A stretch of 64,000 nt of DNA from Epinephelus fuscoguttatus (taxonomy: Eukaryota > Chordata > Actinopteri > Perciformes > Serranidae). The translations under genes were made by a program, and so were the position numbers. This document shows, one piece after another, positions 51,438-64,000 of the stretch (its first letter is position 1; the number at the start of each line of letters is the position of its first letter). The notes beneath the pieces are model-generated. The model made no database searches. It was not told where the DNA came from and saw nothing but the letters and a program-made list of their open reading frames with translations. The stretch is from the NCBI RefSeq assembly GCF_011397635.1, contig NC_064761.1:37226143-37290142 (forward strand), given 5' to 3'.

Positions 51438-54118
51438 GATTTTCAACAACAACAAACTCTGCAGTGGTTCCAGAAAGAGGAGCAGCTTCAGTAGTGTGGA
51501 ACAAACTGTGGCATCCTGAATGTTTTATGAACAGCCCCGGACTGCTCAGACTCTTTTAGTGACTTACCGCTCAGAGGGAACTCATTCAGCGACTCCTCTG
51601 GCAGCAGCACAGCGGCTCTCCCTCTCCTCTCTTCTCTACTTCTTACCTTTGGTAATGTAAACCTACGTGGCGCTCGCAGCTCGACAAAAAACTCCATATA
51701 TGTGAATGTGTGATAGTTGTCGTATCATAACAGCCTGTCACAGGTTACAGTGTGATGATTAGAGGAGAAATGGCAGAGCATAAAGATCCAGGTGGGAAAA
51801 AACAACTCAGTCCTTTAGGATTTTTTAAATGTGTAATTTGTGGTAGATTTTATTTTGTTGAACTATTAATATTGTAACAGAATCTGAATCTCACTGAGTT
51901 ACTGTTGTTGTTCACAAACTAAAGAAATGAGAGATCGTTTTTCTTCTGTAAAACTATATCTCTTATTTTTTTTGCAATTCTATGTTCTTAAATTGATAAT
52001 AAAATATTTGTTTATTAATTTGTCATATCGTCAAGAATATCATTATCGCCAAAATACCCTGAAATACTGTGATATTATTTTAGGGCCACCCCTACTTCAG
52101 GGGGCATCCAGTTAAAATATCTGACCAGGAACTCAGAAATACCAACGTTACAGTTCAAATGGAACGCACCATAAGATACATGCTCCATGTACATTATGAT
52201 TTATTCGCCTAACCTGTTTCCATTGGACTTTTTTTTTTTTTTAGAATTAATGACATATCATGTATGTTTTTATGCACAAATTGAAAATGTGCATTAGAAA
52301 AAGTGAAAGCAAATGAGCTTTCTGTCTCTCCAGGTATCTAAAAACCATTAAAATGAAACAAGTGAGAAGAGAACCTCTCTCGTTGGGTGAATTGCTTGTA
52401 TGTGACGAGGGATCATCAGTTGGTAAAATGTCAGTGTTTTTTCTTCAAGGTATTTTGTCTCCTATATTAGAATGTCAACATAATCTGCCGAAATCAAAAA
52501 TGATTTCAGTATTTCTTTATTTTTTGCTTCTTGTTCAAATGGCTGTTTTACTGTGATAGGTTAATGTGTTTGATAGCAGATGGTGTAAGAATGTGTACAC
52601 TCTTGTGTCTTAAGAGGAAGCCTTTTCACACTTGATTATCAGGCAGCTGTTGTCACTTGGCAGTTGGGTGGGTGCAGATAACAACAGTGTTATCAAGATT
52701 ATTGTCACTCAGAAATGGATGTCGTTATCTGTCCTTTCCAAGAACACCCAGTTCCCACTGAGGTATGCAGGAAATCACAACACTGTGCCCAACCCTATAC
52801 CACTATGCCACTCACTAATCCTCTTATGTAATGTTTCCTACTCCACCTTCCCACATTTGAAACTTCACATTTAATGACAAAGTAGTGGGCTTCAAGTAAT
52901 GTACGGCAGCTTGAAGTTGCATATTTGTAATACCACTGTCTTATCTGGAATCTCTAGAGCCAATTTAAATGCCTTCTCAGTCGGACTAAAACATTACAGA
53001 CTCTTAACGGCTTCCCCTCCTTTCATGCTTGAGTCAACGTTGCTGCTCCTGTGTGTTTAAGTCTTTAATTATGTGAGCCATAAAATTGTCAGTGTTGTTG
53101 GAGATCACAGGGAAAATTGTCGTCACCTGTGGCGATCACTCTGCGGGGTGACTGTGTTGTAAATCAACAGGCTCTCGCGGCCGCTCATTCAGCAAATCTG
53201 AAAGACACTTTTAACCGGGTGGATTCTAAATGCACATTTGCAGTGATACGCAGATGAAATGCCTCGGTCAGATACTGTGAGTCTGACTTATTGAGAAGAA
53301 GCTTTAAAACATGCAAAGAGAGGCCAAGAATGTGAGGCATCCATTCATTACGCAAACAGGATTTGAGTTGTGATGTGTGATTGTTGGAGGTGTTTAAAGT
53401 TAACTGTTTATATGATTTATCTGATGATGGTGTGTACATTGCTGTCTGCATAATACACAAAGGGTTTTGAGGAATTATCTATTTATTTATACAAGCTTTT
53501 TTTAATCAACTGCAGAAGAAGAAGTCAAAGAGATTGTCCTAAAAATGTAACTTAACCATGAGCCCCTTTTACACTGCCTTTTCAAGGCAGGAATGTTCTG
53601 GCACTGGTATTCTGCCTCACTGTCTTATATAGGTACAAACACAGGATGGAGGGTGGGGTTGTTCCACCTTTAAGTTGGCAGTGGAGGTAGTAAGATCTCA
53701 TTTACACCGCAAGCGATGGATTTGCATAGCGCTCGCGAACGGTCGCTGTTTACTCGTGTTTTCATTTCGGAGAGCATGTTAACAGGATAGAGCACCCACA
53801 CCACATCCGTTCTACGCGCTGCTCGAGTCGCACTGCTTTCGTGGGCAAGCTCGAAAATAAAAGATGCTGATTTTTTGCGCGAGTCGCGAGTGAATGGTCG
53901 CGGTATTCAACAAAAAAACACAAGTTTGCATGTGTTGTGACCTCTCGGCCACCATAGACATCTCCCCCTTTACCAAGCAAGACCTGACAGGCACATGTTT
54001 CATGTACTTACCCATGTGTAGTGCTAAATATTAATTCTCCAAGCGTTGAAATAATCATTGCCGTGCGAACCTGTCCACCCTGGGCTTTGGGTCCAAACTC
54101 ACTTCTTCTTCTTTGGGG
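51438..54118. other. intergenic, no gene recognised
   Basis: 52.0-52.1 kb carries a common fish repeat edge (tactgtgatattattttagg). 52.95-53.45 kb is low-repeat DNA with no long ORF and is a candidate conserved stretch. 53.56-53.70 kb is a fragment of the repeat also seen at 47.8-47.95 kb. Confidence 0.45.
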
Positions 54119-54500
54119 TTAAAGGGAAATTTCGGTTTATTTCAACCTGTCTCCTATCGTCCTAAATTTGTTTCAAGTGACTAGTGACATAAAAATAATA
54201 GTTAGCATGTTTGCCGTTAGCCTAGATACAGCCGGGGTGCATAGTAGCGTCAGACCTGTTAAAACGTAAGTGAACGGGCATACTTTAAGTGCAAAGTTAG
54301 TCCACTAAACAAGCTTTTTTTCCACAAAGACCGCCTCATATCGTTAGGATAAATGTCAGAGAACATATAGAAAACGACATGTAAACGTGTTGTCTTACCT
54401 TACCGGTGTGCTGCCATGTTTGTTTACCATTTAGCTCTGCTTTCCAAAGCGCGGCCGAAATATCGCGAGAACAAGCACCGATCTCATACCGTGCGTTAAA
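54119..54500. mobile_element. single arm of a TTAA-type MITE
   Basis: Begins TTAAAGGGAAATTTCGGTTT with the inner words atagttagcatgtttgcc and cgcggccgaaatatcgcgag, typical of one arm of a fish TTAA-target element. No matching right end was found, so it is truncated. Confidence 0.5.
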
Positions 54501-55751
54501 TGAGGCCTAACAGAGCCGAATTGGCAGGACAGGATGGGTTTGAAGTTCAAGGACGTTCTATGCGGGATTTATACTTCTGTGTTGAATTAACACCGTACCT
54601 TCGGTATAGGCTCTGCGTCGATGTGGAGCTGACGCTGTAGCCTGACATGCACCTCCCCAGAAATGTAACTGACGAAATTCTGATGAAAAGATGGAACTAT
54701 GGAGGAGCAAGGGATGGATCTGACTCAATGACTTAGTCAAAGCAGCCATGTCCTCAATTATGCGAATTATAAAATGTAAACATACGTTGTATAAGAATTC
54801 ACCCCCTGTACAGTTTTTAGTTTTAGCTATAGAGACCAAACTTTTTTGTACCAGGCTGTAGACATGTTTATTTCTGCTGTGAAGTTGGGCATTTTAACAT
54901 GGGTGTTTGTGATTGACTCACTCTTGGAGCCAGCCTCAAGTGGACATTAGAGGAAGTGCACTTTGTATCTCTTGTACGTTGACTTCAATTTTCACTCCTG
55001 TAGGTTGCTGCTCACACAGACCACATTTTGCTCTCATGCTTGTGCTTACTTTCTATAAGTAAGCTAAATCAAATATACTTTTCAGTAAGTCAGACACTGG
55101 TTCAGATCCTCTCTTGACAAATGGGACTCCTGGACTTGACACAAATGGTTCCTCTTTATCTCCTCTCTTCGCCCTGTGGATGTCACCAGGCACATAAAGG
55201 CCACCTGACAATGCACTATCAGTGGTCTGCAGGTCTCCTCCCACGCTTTTAACGCGCTCACCCTGAGCTGCACATGTTGCACTACTGAGGCTGAATTTGT
55301 ATGCAAATGGCAGTGCTTCCTGTCTACTATCTGCTGGGGCCAGGGTGGGATTTCCTCATTCCTGACGTCTGACCCCTCCGCTCCTCTGTCTCCTCTGCCC
55401 CTCTAACTCCAGTCTACCATCTGGAGATCGAGGTTATCACAGTGAGCCTTTGGCCTCGTCATGTTTGTTCAGTTAGACCTGTATTTACCAATGCTCTCTG
55501 CTGACAGAGTGCTGTTTTACAAATACGAACAGGTTCTCTTTTTTATTTTGAAATCTCAGTGAAGATACCCTTAATAACAGGAGTGTATTCAGCTATAAAA
55601 TAAAATCATTTTAAATAAGAGGACATCACATTGAGGGTTGTGGTTTTCACCAATACAGACTTATTGATTATATAGTTTATTGTTGTTGGTATACAAAAAA
55701 AAATGTTACAAAAAATTATTACACATCTAGATACATATTTCAGTATTAAAG
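54501..55751. other. intergenic, no gene recognised
   Basis: Short ORFs on the - strand (54558-54839, 55053-55306) have no family signal. 54.54-54.84 kb resembles dispersed repeat DNA. Confidence 0.4.
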
Positions 55752-57211
55752 CAGTGGTTCCCAAGCCCCAAGAGGTCCCAAGATAAATCTGAGGGGGTCC
55801 CAATAAGATAAAAGTGCCTGTAATAATGATTCTAACATTAACAATCAACCGTATGACTACTTGTGTGTGAAAAAGTGTTGTTTAATGATATCAGTCTCAG
55901 CTCTGTGAAGCTTTAAAGCCTCTTTTGGCTCTTTGTTTTGATTTTACAAGCTGCAGCTTTCTTGTTTTGGCTTTCTTATCATTCTTAGTGCTGTTTTCAG
56001 CAAAGACGGTAATGAAAAATATAATTTCGTACCCTGCTTACCATCAGATGGCAGCATACTCGCCAACCATTCCAGTTTTCAAGGGAGAATCCTGTAATTC
56101 AGTCAGTCTCCACGCTGGGTCACAATTCTCCTGTATGTTTTTTGATTTATGATAAATTTTCAATCCTTTTCCTTTTCCGTATCACAACCTGTTTCTGGTA
56201 CCGTAGAGCGTGTACAAGCCCTACAGCTCTAAAAGCCTACTGTTTCCACCAACAATACAACAATACAGCTACACCAACTATTGTTTCCCGTTATCCATGT
56301 GAAGACAGCTGCTCGTGCCTCATCCTCGGTATGTAAGAGACAGAGAAATGGAGAGTACTAAGAAAAAGAAATACTTGTTTCTTACAGAAAGAGGTATGCA
56401 TTTGGTAAAATCTGGCCAGTCGATTTTTTTCGTGGTGTATGGGGAGGCACACGGTCCGATGCAATGAATGCATGAATTAATAAAAACTATGCATATTAGT
56501 TTTTTTCCAGAGATTCACACAGGAGAGGCAGATTATTCTGTGTTCTCTCTTGAGAATTAAAAGTAAAATTAAAAGTATCTGACATAAAAATGCATTGCAG
56601 TGTACTTATATTGTTATTTTCATTCTAGAAAACTCCCCAGAGTGCAGGAAACAAACTCAGATTTCTCAAACCCCTAAACCCATTACTTTGGTTTCGAAAT
56701 CCTCACTATCTTTGGAGTCTCAAGGTTGGCAAGTAGGGACAACAAACAGAACAGAACAACTAACAGTGGAGCATTCAACAGCTAATGAGCCCAAATGCAT
56801 CCTTAGGAGTTGGTGGAGACCAAAACGGAGCTAAAAGGAGCACACATATTGGACTTAATTTCATCAGAGGGACACAAACACAACTCCAAACGAATGCTAA
56901 TGTTGCTTCCTGTATCTGCTGAATGCATAAGCAGGTAGATTTGCCACTTCAACTTTAAAGATGATATGTTAGTGTTATTTTAGCCGCTTCTTTCTGCACC
57001 AAGTGACCACAAAAGTTATTGCAGGTTAAAAGAGCAAACATGTTTGTCAGACTTGTTTTCTGACTGTGAGAAAACTATCTAAGATGGAAAAATGATTATG
57101 TGGTTTAGTTGCTCACAACTTGTGTTCGCACTTAATTTATAGTCTCTAATTAGGGATCACATACGTAGACATTGCTTAATTTGAAAGAGCCAGAAAGGTT
57201 GGGAACCACTG
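55752..57211. mobile_element. putative hAT-like element (CAGTGGTTCCCAA tips), 1.46 kb
   Basis: Left tip CAGTGGTTCCCAAGCC, right tip ggttgggaaccactg, complementary over the outer 13 bases. These tips are classic for hAT (Charlie-like) elements. I see no coding frame longer than 80 codons and no clean 8-bp duplication, so the two tips might belong to separate insertions. Confidence 0.45.
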
Positions 57212-58524
57212 TTTTTAGTCACCCTGATGTAGAAAACACTCTTTGCAACTCTCTGTTTCACATACAGTAGCTTTAATATTGCATTTAATATGTCAGTAGT
57301 AGTATGCAATGTAGCATATTTCAAATTTGATTCATAAAGTCCTATTATAGATGGCTAAAGTCTGTCCTACTTTGGGATTAATTTATTTATTTATTCAATA
57401 GCATATCAGTTTCTCACCCTAACATATTTAATGTTGTTAAATGGGGACAAAAGAACAATAACAACATGCAGTGGTGTGTTACCAGTGAAAGTAAACACTC
57501 TGTTGGCGTCCAACAGTCTGTTGCCGTCAATCATGAATAAAGTTTAGAATATACGCTTTGTGTTCACTTGCGTATCCGTCCGGAAACACTTTCTCCAAAC
57601 AGCGCAGTGAAAATGGCAGAAATCGGCCCCAGAAATCCAAAGAAACATCCGTAATTTTAGAAAGGAATGTCACATTCCTTTGCAGCTGACTGAGCCCAGT
57701 CTTCCAGAGTGCCTCCTATCAGGAAGTGCTGCACAATGGGAGCAAATTGCCAGAAACACAAAGTCAGACATTTGGGACAGAGGTGGGGGCAGACAGAGGA
57801 AACTGTGTCAGGCACTGCTTTCAGACAATAACCTCTTCTACCACACTCAGATTCAACAATAAATATAGCCGAGGATAAACTCGATAGTGAAATCTTCTGG
57901 GAATAGACACTGTTTGGATTGGCGTCATCAGCTCTGCAGCGATGAGTGTAAATGTTGCATTACTCCAGTTCTGTTAAATGTGTTATACAGATGCACAAAT
58001 ATTGATTAGTAAGTCTATTAATATGTAGATTAATACTATATATGGAACGATATTAAGGTCACAGTTCAGGACATGGTGGTACATTTTGACCACTGTAATT
58101 ATTTTTGCAAGCACAATTATATATTTTAGATAATTTATTAGAATGCAGTTTGAGAAAATAAAAGGTATATTTTGTGCTGAATAAATGAGTAAAATTATTC
58201 TCTGTTTAACAAACCTTTTCAGGGTCAAAAATGACCCACTGCTGCTCAGAATTTAGGAACAAATAAAGTACAAGTTACTTTTTTCCTGGTGTTATTAAAG
58301 GTTTGTTTATGTCAATAAGGCTCAAAAACTAAGAAATACTTGAAGTGCTGAATGCTCAAAGCTCAGTTATAAATATATTTGAATATACTTATATAACAGC
58401 ATACTATAATGTATTTGGGTAAAACAGTACTGGTCGAAGCATAAAGTGTCACTGTTTCACTTTAACATTTTTGAGTTGAAGTCAAGATGAAATTATAAAG
58501 TTAGCTAACTAGCGATAGCATAGT

Positions 58525-58731
58525 ATGTCAGTGTGTCTCCATTTCCCTAAAATGCCACTGGTTTTGACCCATTGGTTAGAATTTCTTCACTCTGAGGAAA
58601 GTGGCATCTGTGACTGCTTCAGAATATGTGCAAGGCATTTACAGTGGACTGCCTTAGCAACTAATGCTACATGGAGCACACTACACTTTGTCTCTCCCTC
58701 CATGATGAATCCAACTATCAGGGCTGTGGAG
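58525..58731 (+). pseudogene. possible degraded THAP-like fragment
   Basis: A 69-codon frame reads LHFPKMPLVLTHWLEFLHSE then ICDCFRICARHLQ. The order His-x2-Pro, Trp, then C-x2-H resembles a THAP finger of a P-element/Kolobok-type transposase. The first Cys pair and AVPTIF-type end are not clear. Weak evidence. Confidence 0.3.
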
Positions 58732-59127
58732 TGACGGACTACAAGTGATAGCGTTACATCTTTGAACTACAAAATATGAGTAACTGCATTCTGTTACAGT
58801 TGGAGTTAAAATTGGTGGTACTGTGAGCACAGTTATTGTCTTTGAAAACAGATGACTTGAAGGGACACATTTATTTGTGTTTGTTTTATTTGCTCTAACA
58901 TCATGTCCTGAATAATAATAAAATAAATTATACATTTTATTAAAATGCCCTTTTCATCAAAAGATCTCAAAGTGCTACAGGTTAAAAACAAAGAACACTG
59001 CAACACAAGCGTCACTTTGATTGCTTAGTTTCCTATTGGAATGTCCGAACAGACTGTCACTCGCTTTGAAAGTGCTGCAGTGGACGAAAAACGACTGATT
59101 CATAAAGTTGAAATGAGGAGTTGTCTA

Positions 59128-59482
59128 CAGTGGTGGTTCCCAACTGGTGGCTCATGGGCCAAAAGTGGGTCGCAGGGCCATTCTGAATGGACCACAAATG
59201 ACTTGCGATCACGTAAAGATTGTAAAAAACGTACTTTATTCTTAAGTTGTTGGGGGTTTTTTTTTGTTTGTTTGTTTTTTTAAGAATTTATGGCACAGAC
59301 CATTTACTTTAAAGTGCTGTTTACTTCTGTAAAATGAGTGACAGCTACTTAAGAGACATCAAACTAGCTCAACAACATGGCCAAATGCAAGTACGACGCT
59401 GAATATATTAACCTGTGCGGACCTTGAGCTAATGACTATGGATAAATCTGAACGCTGTGGCAGGAACAGTTGGGAACCACTG
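59128..59482. mobile_element. short hAT-like MITE (CAGTGG-TTCCCAACTGG tips)
   Basis: The left tip CAGTGGTGGTTCCCAACTGG and right tip (complement of ccagttgggaaccactg-type ending at 59482) are inverted copies apart from a TGG insertion at the left. The inside (gtgggtcgcagggccattct) is a known type of fish hAT filler. The ORF at 59041-59283 lies partly in it and is spurious. Confidence 0.5.
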
Positions 59483-60003
59483 GTCGACACAACACCTCCT
59501 CATTTCACTACAAAAACCTAAATAAGGTGGCAGCTGGCTGAGGGAGAGCGAGAGGGAGCTAAAAGTTTCTAGTCAATGACTATCACTTATAACAAGCTAC
59601 TGTCATTCCCTGTAAATATCATGATATAAAACAGGTTTTCCGTTTAAAAAGTACGAACATAGAACACTGGCTGTCTTTTAAGTGGTTAGTCCAGTTGAGC
59701 ACACAGCTGATTAGTACGTGGTTTGTTTACATGACATCACAGAAGTGCGTATTTAACGGATTCATTGTAGACAGAGAGCGCCGCTCAGTTGTCCTCAGGA
59801 CACGGTGTAAAATACCTATGACCCTCCTAACACTAGTACTATCCTGTAGGTGTGCACTATCAGGGCATCACTGTTGTGACACGCCTACTTTTCAGTGATC
59901 AAATCAAATTCCTATAAACTTTATATTCGGCCTGGCGATCCTGTTTCACACAGAAATACGTCACAGTACAGAAGCTGGATACGCTTGAAATGCTGTGTCA
60001 TCT

Positions 60004-60180
60004 GGGGTCTCATTTATAGACGTGTACGCACAAAACGAGGCCTGAAAAAGACGTACGCCACTTCCCACGGAAAAGTTGTGATATATAAAAACAGACTCGA
60101 TGGGATAAACTTTGACCCATGCTTACAAACATTTTGGAGACGGGAAATCGGAGACGCAGATGGTGAGGTGGAAGCCTGAC
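60004..60180. mobile_element. fragment of dispersed MITE (ggggtctcatttata family)
   Basis: The words ggggtctcatttatagacgt, cctgaaaaagacgtacgcca and gatggtgaggtggaagcctg are in the order seen in a widespread teleost MITE. Only one side is recognised. Confidence 0.4.
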
Positions 60181-62266
60181 TGTAGAAATTATACAATATC
60201 CAACTGCAACACAAACTCATTTCATGCTTAAATTTATTGGTGGACAAGATTTCCGCACACTTACATCTGTGTAGTGTTTCACTCATGCATCTTAATGTCA
60301 ACTTCATTTATTTCTATCACACCTTTTAAGCAAACTCGCAGCCCAAAGTGCCTCAAATAGCAAAAAAAAATGAAACAACACAGACAAGAAAAATGATTCA
60401 AAAAATAAATCAAATAAAACAAAAACAAATTAATTCACAATTAATTAAATAGATTTGATTAATTTAAAATTAATTAACAATAAATAAAATGTTGCAAGAC
60501 TAAAAAATGTTAACAATAAAATCATGACATTATTAAACATGCCATTACTTTCTTATGTTGGGTCAGTATCCTCCCCTTTTGTGGCTGTTTTAATATGGAA
60601 AGCCCAGTCTTTAACCCTTGCTGCTCGTATCAGGGCATTGAGATAATTGGCCTCTGTCACAGAGGTCCACCACCTGCTCTCTTTGTCCCACTCAGGGCCG
60701 TTTCTAGGCTTCCAGCAACAGAGGCATCCATCTCAGCACTGTAGCTGATGAGCAGATTGGGGGCTCTGCACTCAGCATGGCCTTAGGAGACATCTTTATC
60801 TGGCCTGGAAGCGATGGCTTTACCCGGCCATCTGCTTCCACAGGGACAACACCAGGCCTGCGTGGATGGGGAGGGGGCCGGCGAGCCCGTGTGTGTAACC
60901 TGAGATTCATTGTTCAGACTTGTTGTGACTGTCATTTTGGATCCGAGAATGATGGTGCGGATTAAAATGGCACAGTTTTTTGAGATGAGCACCAACTGTT
61001 AAACAGTCTGAACATTTGTTCACAGCTGCAAGTGAAGTGCAGCTGATGTGACATGAAATGGTTCTCCCACCTGCTCTCCACATAATGGCTTCGAGAATGT
61101 GAACGGAGAAATGTGAAGATTACACTTGAATAGGTCCTCTCTGTTCGGGAAAACAGGTGGTTGGTTTATCTTGTATAGAATGTAACTATATATTTGTCGT
61201 CTCTTTGTATTTTTGAATTGTTGGCTGTACGCTCGCTCTGCTTTTTGTTTTGCACACACTGCATTCTTGTGGCAGAAGTCCATATGGTGGGGGGCTGACA
61301 GGTGCATCTGCCTCTAAGCTGGAGGGCAGGAGATAGTCTGCGCTGTGCTTTGTTTCCACAAAACATCTGCCCCCTTCAGCCTAAAGCCACGTGATATTCC
61401 ACCAAATACCATCCTTTGGTCGACATTTTCCTCCCCTTGTGTTTCCAAGTGGTCTAGTTGATTCCTCTGCTGTTGCAAGGACTCTGGCAACTAGCACAGC
61501 TTCCTCAGTTATTTTGGTTGTTCCATCGTCCGCCATTCTGCTTTCCATGAGTTGACATCATGATCAGTCAACACACCTTAAATGTCAATACTTTGACCAT
61601 TCTGTTTGTATTTATTGTGTCTTTCATGACACACGCTTCAGTGATGATTGGATCTTAAAGCTCTTAAAGAATATTTTTAATGATGTAAAATACATTATGT
61701 GAACTGCGATTATTCTATTTTCTTAAGTGGAGATAGAAGTGGTGTCATTTCTGTGCGCTCCAGCAGCACAACACCCTTGCTGGGGATAGTAACTGCAAAG
61801 CATGGATGTATAAAGAGAACTGGATACAGGGTTTATTCCCATAGAGGCAGTTTCTCTGTAGGCCAATGTGAAAGTTAGCATTGCCCTGGTTCCCTTGTCA
61901 AAAAGCCTACAGGATCTCTCCATTGGATTTTGGATTATTGCGGAAAATAAGCTCTGTGGCAAACAAACGTTTATGATACTTACATGTTTTGTTCGGCGAG
62001 ATAATCTTCACCCATGAGCACCACTTCTATGATTTTTGAAGCCTAAATGCAATCACCAGAAGTAAAAAGCTAACGTTAGGCTTTAAAACAAAGTACACCA
62101 CTGTTGCATGACTTGATATCCCCACCACAACGAGGCTGTAAAGCCGTGTTCAGCGTTATGATGTTCTGTAGTTAAGCCACTTGTTAGCAACCGCCTTTTT
62201 TAATTCACAAGTGGGGTATTTAGTGACATTTTGTTGTCGTACAACAAAACATGAAAGTGTTGTAGG
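60181..62266. other. intergenic, no gene recognised
   Basis: An AT-rich LINE-tail-like stretch lies at 60.29-60.53 kb (tttctatcacaccttttaagc, then AAATTAATT runs). 60.70-60.91 kb is GC-richer with frames open on both strands but no identifiable domain. Confidence 0.45.
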
Positions 62267-62832
62267 ATGCATTCACACTGGGCTATTTGTTCCGCTTTAA
62301 ACGAACCCTGGTCCGCTTCCACAGACAATTCGGTTCGTTTGGAGTGGTGTGAATGCTCATTCAAACTCTGGTGCGGACCAAATGAGCGAACCTTGGTCCG
62401 CTTGAAAACTGACGGTTTCAGTCCACTTGCAAGTGAACCCTGGCGCTGTTCACTTAAAGTGGGAAATGCAGACGGACTATCCAGCAAAACAAAGAGAGGA
62501 AGTGAACCAAAGACTGACGTAGAGCGCATTGCAGTTTGGTGTTTTTGTGGTGACCAAACTGGCTGAAGGGGACGGAAATCCGTTTTCGATGAGCTGGGTT
62601 TTCTTCTTCTTCTTCTTCTTTTTTTTCCCTTCCTGGTCAGTGGTCATTTTGGGCAATACCACCACCAAACGAGCAGCTGTTGTAACTGCATGACGTTGTC
62701 CAGGTGGTTTCGTCCGCTTTAAAAAGTGCAGTGTGAAACTGAACCGAACCAAATGAAGGTGTGAAATATTTCAGCATTCCCCATCCAATCGAACCGAGTC
62801 CCCCGGACTATACTGGTGTGAATGCGCCCTTT
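62267..62832. mobile_element. MITE with GCATTCACAC tips
   Basis: Left tip atgcattcacactgggc, right tip actggtgtgaatgcgccc; GCATTCACAC is exactly inverted. The interior is rich in ggtccgctt/aacgaacc words that also pair internally. A (CTT)n run lies near 62602-62620. ORFs on both strands here reflect the inverted repeats. Confidence 0.6.
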
Positions 62833-62984
62833 AGCTTGTGTTAACCACAGACTTTATTTCACACGACTAATCAAAAATCCATTCAAAAGATCCACTGACT
62901 TTGAGACAAGGGAACCAGGAGTGCTAAAACACTAACTCATTTCCAGGTTTTAGGGCTCATTCTTGGGGCACTCTGTTGCTCAGT

Positions 62985-63190
62985 GGCACATGAAGCCAAA
63001 AATGTTTGACTTCTGTGTGTAAAATTACCCAGATCGTCCACTCTGCTTCCACATTGTGGGGCCCATAGAGCTGGCGCACAAGAGACTTCGGCCGGCCAAG
63101 CAGCTAACCTCTGGTTCAGCCGTCTGCCAACTTGAATGGGGATAAAAACGTTTTAACTGTGTGTGTGTCTTCTAGACTTTCAAAAATGTT
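62985..63190. repeat. dispersed repeat shared with 20.2-20.5 kb
   Basis: Shares, in the same order, taaaattacc-agatc, ggcccatagagc, agagacttc and gaatggggata with 20.28-20.41 kb inside the presumed rab6b 3' UTR. The class of the element is unknown. Confidence 0.45.
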
Positions 63191-63639
63191 ATTGTACCTA
63201 AAGGATTAAATCCGGATAGTGATACGAGTCATTTTGTGGGAGTCAAAAAAAAAAAAAAAAAGAAGTACCCACTGATTTTTTTTTGGGCCCAGTGGCATGA
63301 TGGACCCAGAAGTTGTAATTCCATTGTTTGTCCACTATAGAAACTACCTTCAAAGCCCAGCGTTCTTCCTGGGGGCTTCTTACAAAGAACTTACATTGAT
63401 TCTCTTTAGTAACCTATACCTACCTACGATTGCTGACACACTACCTTTGTGCTGTAAATCTTGCCTTCATTTTCCCGTGAGATCATACCTAGTGGCAAAC
63501 AGAATTTTCATCGTCAAAGTGAGGCTTGTAGAGATCCAACTGCAGATGCTTTATGTTTCAACAGCACTGTGTTTAATGTGTGGTTAGATTAAGACGTAAA
63601 AAAACATTTGATTATGGTTAGGAAAAGACCATGTTTTGG

Positions 63640-63795
63640 CTTAAAATTCCTGCTTTGAGGGGCACAATCCTGGCAGGAAAAGCAGCAATGTCTTGGTTAA
63701 AAACAAAAACCTTTTTGCCTAAAAAGCTGTTCGAAAAATGCGACAGGTTGCTGCAAAACGCTGACGTTTGGTGGCTGAAAAGCACCATCCCTTCT
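63640..63795. repeat. minisatellite units related to 24.37-24.61 kb
   Basis: ggcacaatcctggcaggaaa, gcagcaatgtcttggttaaa and a trailing gctgaaaagcaccatcc repeat the pattern of the 24.4-kb minisatellite. Confidence 0.5.
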
Positions 63796-64000
63796 ACCTT
63801 ATATTTTATTTCTTTTACCTTTATTTAACCAACCTTCTGATGACAAAGTCGGCTCATATACCTTTTCACTTTAGAAATGTTAATATGGACCGTATGAAAT
63901 GTGAACATGTAACATATTTTATTATATTGCCAACATTTTTTTTTCTGTCGACTGGGCCCCATTTCCTCTTTTTCCTCTTTTATTTCTGAAGCAATTCTTC

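Noticed and set aside
38896..64000. Search for exons of ky or ephb1 expected downstream by synteny
   Set aside because: No frame with the ephrin-binding, kinase or transglutaminase-like signatures and flanking splice sites was found; the genes may lie beyond the window.

Overview
This window is teleost nuclear DNA, probably from a spiny-rayed (percomorph-like) fish. The evidence is vertebrate GT-AG exons, introns of up to 13.7 kb, and abundant fish-type transposon debris: Tc1, hAT and TTAA-target MITEs, L2-like and other LINE 3' ends, and tRNA-SINEs. No prokaryotic, CRISPR, phage or viral gene system was seen.

Layout. (1) 1-22 kb: the 3' end of a rab6b gene on the + strand. Three coding exons (392-485, 4395-4461, 18119-18183) encode the last part of the small GTPase, including the ETSAK motif and the CSC prenylation end. 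A long 3' UTR may run to about 22.05 kb. The introns are full of transposon remnants, including an element nested inside another just before the last exon. (2) 27.2-29.1 kb: a small RING-finger (C3HC4) gene on the - strand. I infer a second coding exon that replaces the obvious read-through C-terminus. (3) 30.17-30.77 kb: two tRNA-Pro genes on the - strand (anticodons UGG and CGG) that differ at one base. (4) 31.48-38.87 kb: a complete 12-coding-exon cep63 (centrosomal protein 63) gene on the + strand, with every exon phase consistent and 597 codons. (5) 38.9-64 kb: about 25 kb with no protein gene I can support. It holds MITEs, a LINE with an internal inversion, satellite-like repeats and some candidate conserved non-coding stretches.

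RAB6B and CEP63 lie close together in human 3q22 (from memory), so their presence here supports the naming. rab6b acts in Golgi/retrograde vesicle traffic, cep63 in centriole duplication, and the RING protein is a likely E3 ligase of unknown target. They do not form a single pathway.

The most interesting non-genic structures are four. First, a family of AT-rich foldback elements whose AAATA/TTTAT islands are bounded by terminal inverted repeats (TATGGAGGACAAAAAATGAC type). Second, a TTAA-flanked, THAP-domain-bearing element nested inside a second TTAA foldback element, whose empty site can be reconstructed from a sister copy 9 kb away. Third, a hAT-like element with a near-perfect 8-bp target duplication, lying beside a TTAA-type end. 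Fourth, a LINE with a twin-priming-type inversion. I found no convincing new multi-gene biological system.
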